64,000 nucleotides of DNA from Aporrectodea caliginosa (Eukaryota > Annelida > Clitellata > Crassiclitellata > Lumbricidae), in contig JACEVL010000004.1 in NCBI GenBank assembly GCA_020284085.1, positions 757,307 through 821,306 of the forward strand, read 5' to 3'. Below the pieces are notes generated by a model, which was not told the origin of the DNA, did no database searches, and was given only the letters and a program-made list of their open reading frames with translations. Position numbers and translations under genes: made by a program. This document shows, piece by piece, positions 62,960 to 64,000 of the stretch. Position 1 is the first letter of the stretch, and the number at the start of each line of letters is the position of its first letter.

Positions 62960-63050
62960 CTTATTCTTCTTCTTGTGGTTCTCTGCCTCTTAGGCAGGTT
63001 CAAATATCCGACGTCGCCACTTCTCTCGTTGTTGGGCCTCGTCTTATTAA
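62960..63050 (-). mobile_element. Short RTE-like LINE 3' fragment
   Basis: ttctctgcctcttaggcagg, then ttcaaatatccgacgtcgcc parallels ttcactgccttgctaggcag, ttcgtatgtccaatgtcgtc at 47615-47655. The shared order suggests the same family, truncated. Confidence 0.5.
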
Positions 63051-63319
63051 TAACAATAAAATATTCTTAAAATATGACACTGAATACAAAGCTAATGACA
63101 ATTACGTTCCTTGTGTTGATGCCATTTATCCAAGCTTTGTGGTAATGACAACAGCGATGATGGTCAAAATAATAGTAACTGTTATGGTCAGGCTTAAAAG
63201 TACTACAAAATTAAACAATTAATAGGATCCTAATTACGGAGATGAACATCTGTATAAGCAACGGTTTTTTGATAGAATGCATCTGAGACAATTAAACAGT
63301 CTGAAATTAAGCTTTCTTT

Positions 63320-63350
63320 TGCTTTGATCTGATCGGATCAGATCAAAGCA
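63320..63350. repeat. 31-bp perfect palindrome
   Basis: TGCTTTGATCTGATC, one central G, then GATCAGATCAAAGCA. It is intronic. No flanking terminal repeats were seen. Confidence 0.85.
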
Positions 63351-64000
63351 TAACTCACACAGATATTTTCAACAAAACATATACACAAACAGAAACAAAC
63401 AATCAGTTAAAAATTGATTTTTAATTACCAGTATGCCACATTAGTGCAACCAATATTTGAAAATCAATGATCCTTCAAAGCTGCTATTCACAACTAAGAG
63501 TAAGTTACTGAAGTCAGTTTAACAGTAGATTTTATAATGATAAAGTAATAGATTTCATAATGATAAAGTAATAAAAAAAAACAGAAGCTAAAATGAGCTA
63601 ATAATCTAGAACACACTTTCACTTATTAGGAATTCAAGACACATGAAAACTGTAGCTCTTCCTGCAAAACCTGAAATCTTAGAGACATAGAAAACCAAGA
63701 ACAACATCAAATATGTTTACAAAAATATGGCTGAGCATGTTGAAAATGACAACATCTAAGCATTCACAAAGTGTTATTATCTCTACTTCATGAACAGGCA
63801 AACCATATATAAAAAAAACGACAGCCTTGTAGGTTATTAAGTATAGCACTTTCAACATCATGCTAACTCAAATCTACATAAAAAAAAATACAGAAGAAAG
63901 CAGAACTGCATCTGATTTTTGTTATAGCAAAGCTCTACTCACTGCATTATTCTTATTGCTTTTGTTATTGCTTTTATGAGAAAACAACAAAAGCATAAAA

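Larger units (their letters stand above)
62208..64000 (-). other. Upstream intron (partial)
   Basis: No coding sequence compatible with an Ig half is seen here, so the exon before 62207 lies beyond the window. Contents are a GAT-rich tract (62785-62830), a short fragment (62960-63050) similar to the 3' part of the LINE at 47595-47910 (gcctcttaggcaggttc), and a 31-bp palindrome (63320-63350). The rest is AT-rich. Confidence 0.6.

Noticed and set aside
1..64000. Titin as the identity of the gene
   Set aside because: The PEVK-like arrays and Ig/FN3 domains fit titin, but the SH3-DH-PH cassette is the mark of obscurin/UNC-89 and is absent from titin.

Overview
This is a eukaryotic (animal) window, visibly AT-rich, with GT-AG introns, tRNA-derived SINEs, CR1/L2/RTE-type LINE fragments, hAT, piggyBac-like and pogo-like DNA transposons and many microsatellites. 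One protein-coding gene, on the minus strand, runs through all of it. Neither its start nor its stop codon is inside. The protein is an obscurin/UNC-89-family giant muscle protein: many I-set Ig domains, SH3, RhoGEF (DH-PH), then more Ig and FN3 domains. An invertebrate bilaterian, probably marine, is my best guess from the repeat types; the species cannot be named from the sequence.

Reading 5' to 3' (high to low coordinates), I placed 33 exons from 62207 to about 294 (about 18.7 kb coding, about 6,200 residues), and the reading phases join at every junction. Region 1 (62207-39109) holds six phase 1-1 symmetric exons. Each carries the second half of one Ig domain, a long charged linker and the first half of the next Ig. 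Two linkers are repeat arrays: a 7.2-kb exon with 15 copies of a ~146-residue unit (acidic tract, helical block, Lys/Pro/Glu/Val tract) and a 2.3-kb exon with about 38-40 copies of a 14-residue Val/Glu/Lys/Pro unit. Both resemble elastic PEVK-like spacers. Region 2 (38063-32967) encodes four further Ig domains. Region 3 (32488-22979) encodes two consecutive SH3 domains, a DH domain over several small exons (including a possible 39-nt cassette microexon) and a PH domain. Region 4 (22979-12992) encodes five Ig domains, and region 5 (12316-294) three FN3 domains. In this family kinase domains often follow; they would lie beyond position 1.

The introns hold the rest. The largest (2447-11474) contains a piggyBac-like MITE next to a 2.55-kb hAT-like transposon relic, itself split by a second, Charlie/ZBED-type hAT relic. 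Others contain a hAT MITE, a tandemly duplicated TIR element, a pogo-like MITE, an inverted-repeat element built of short direct repeats, a 1.1-kb insert between 19-bp direct repeats, several LINE 3' ends, at least four tRNA-derived SINE copies and a 560-bp CATC array. I found no other host gene, no rRNA or genuine tRNA gene, and no CRISPR or prokaryotic feature.
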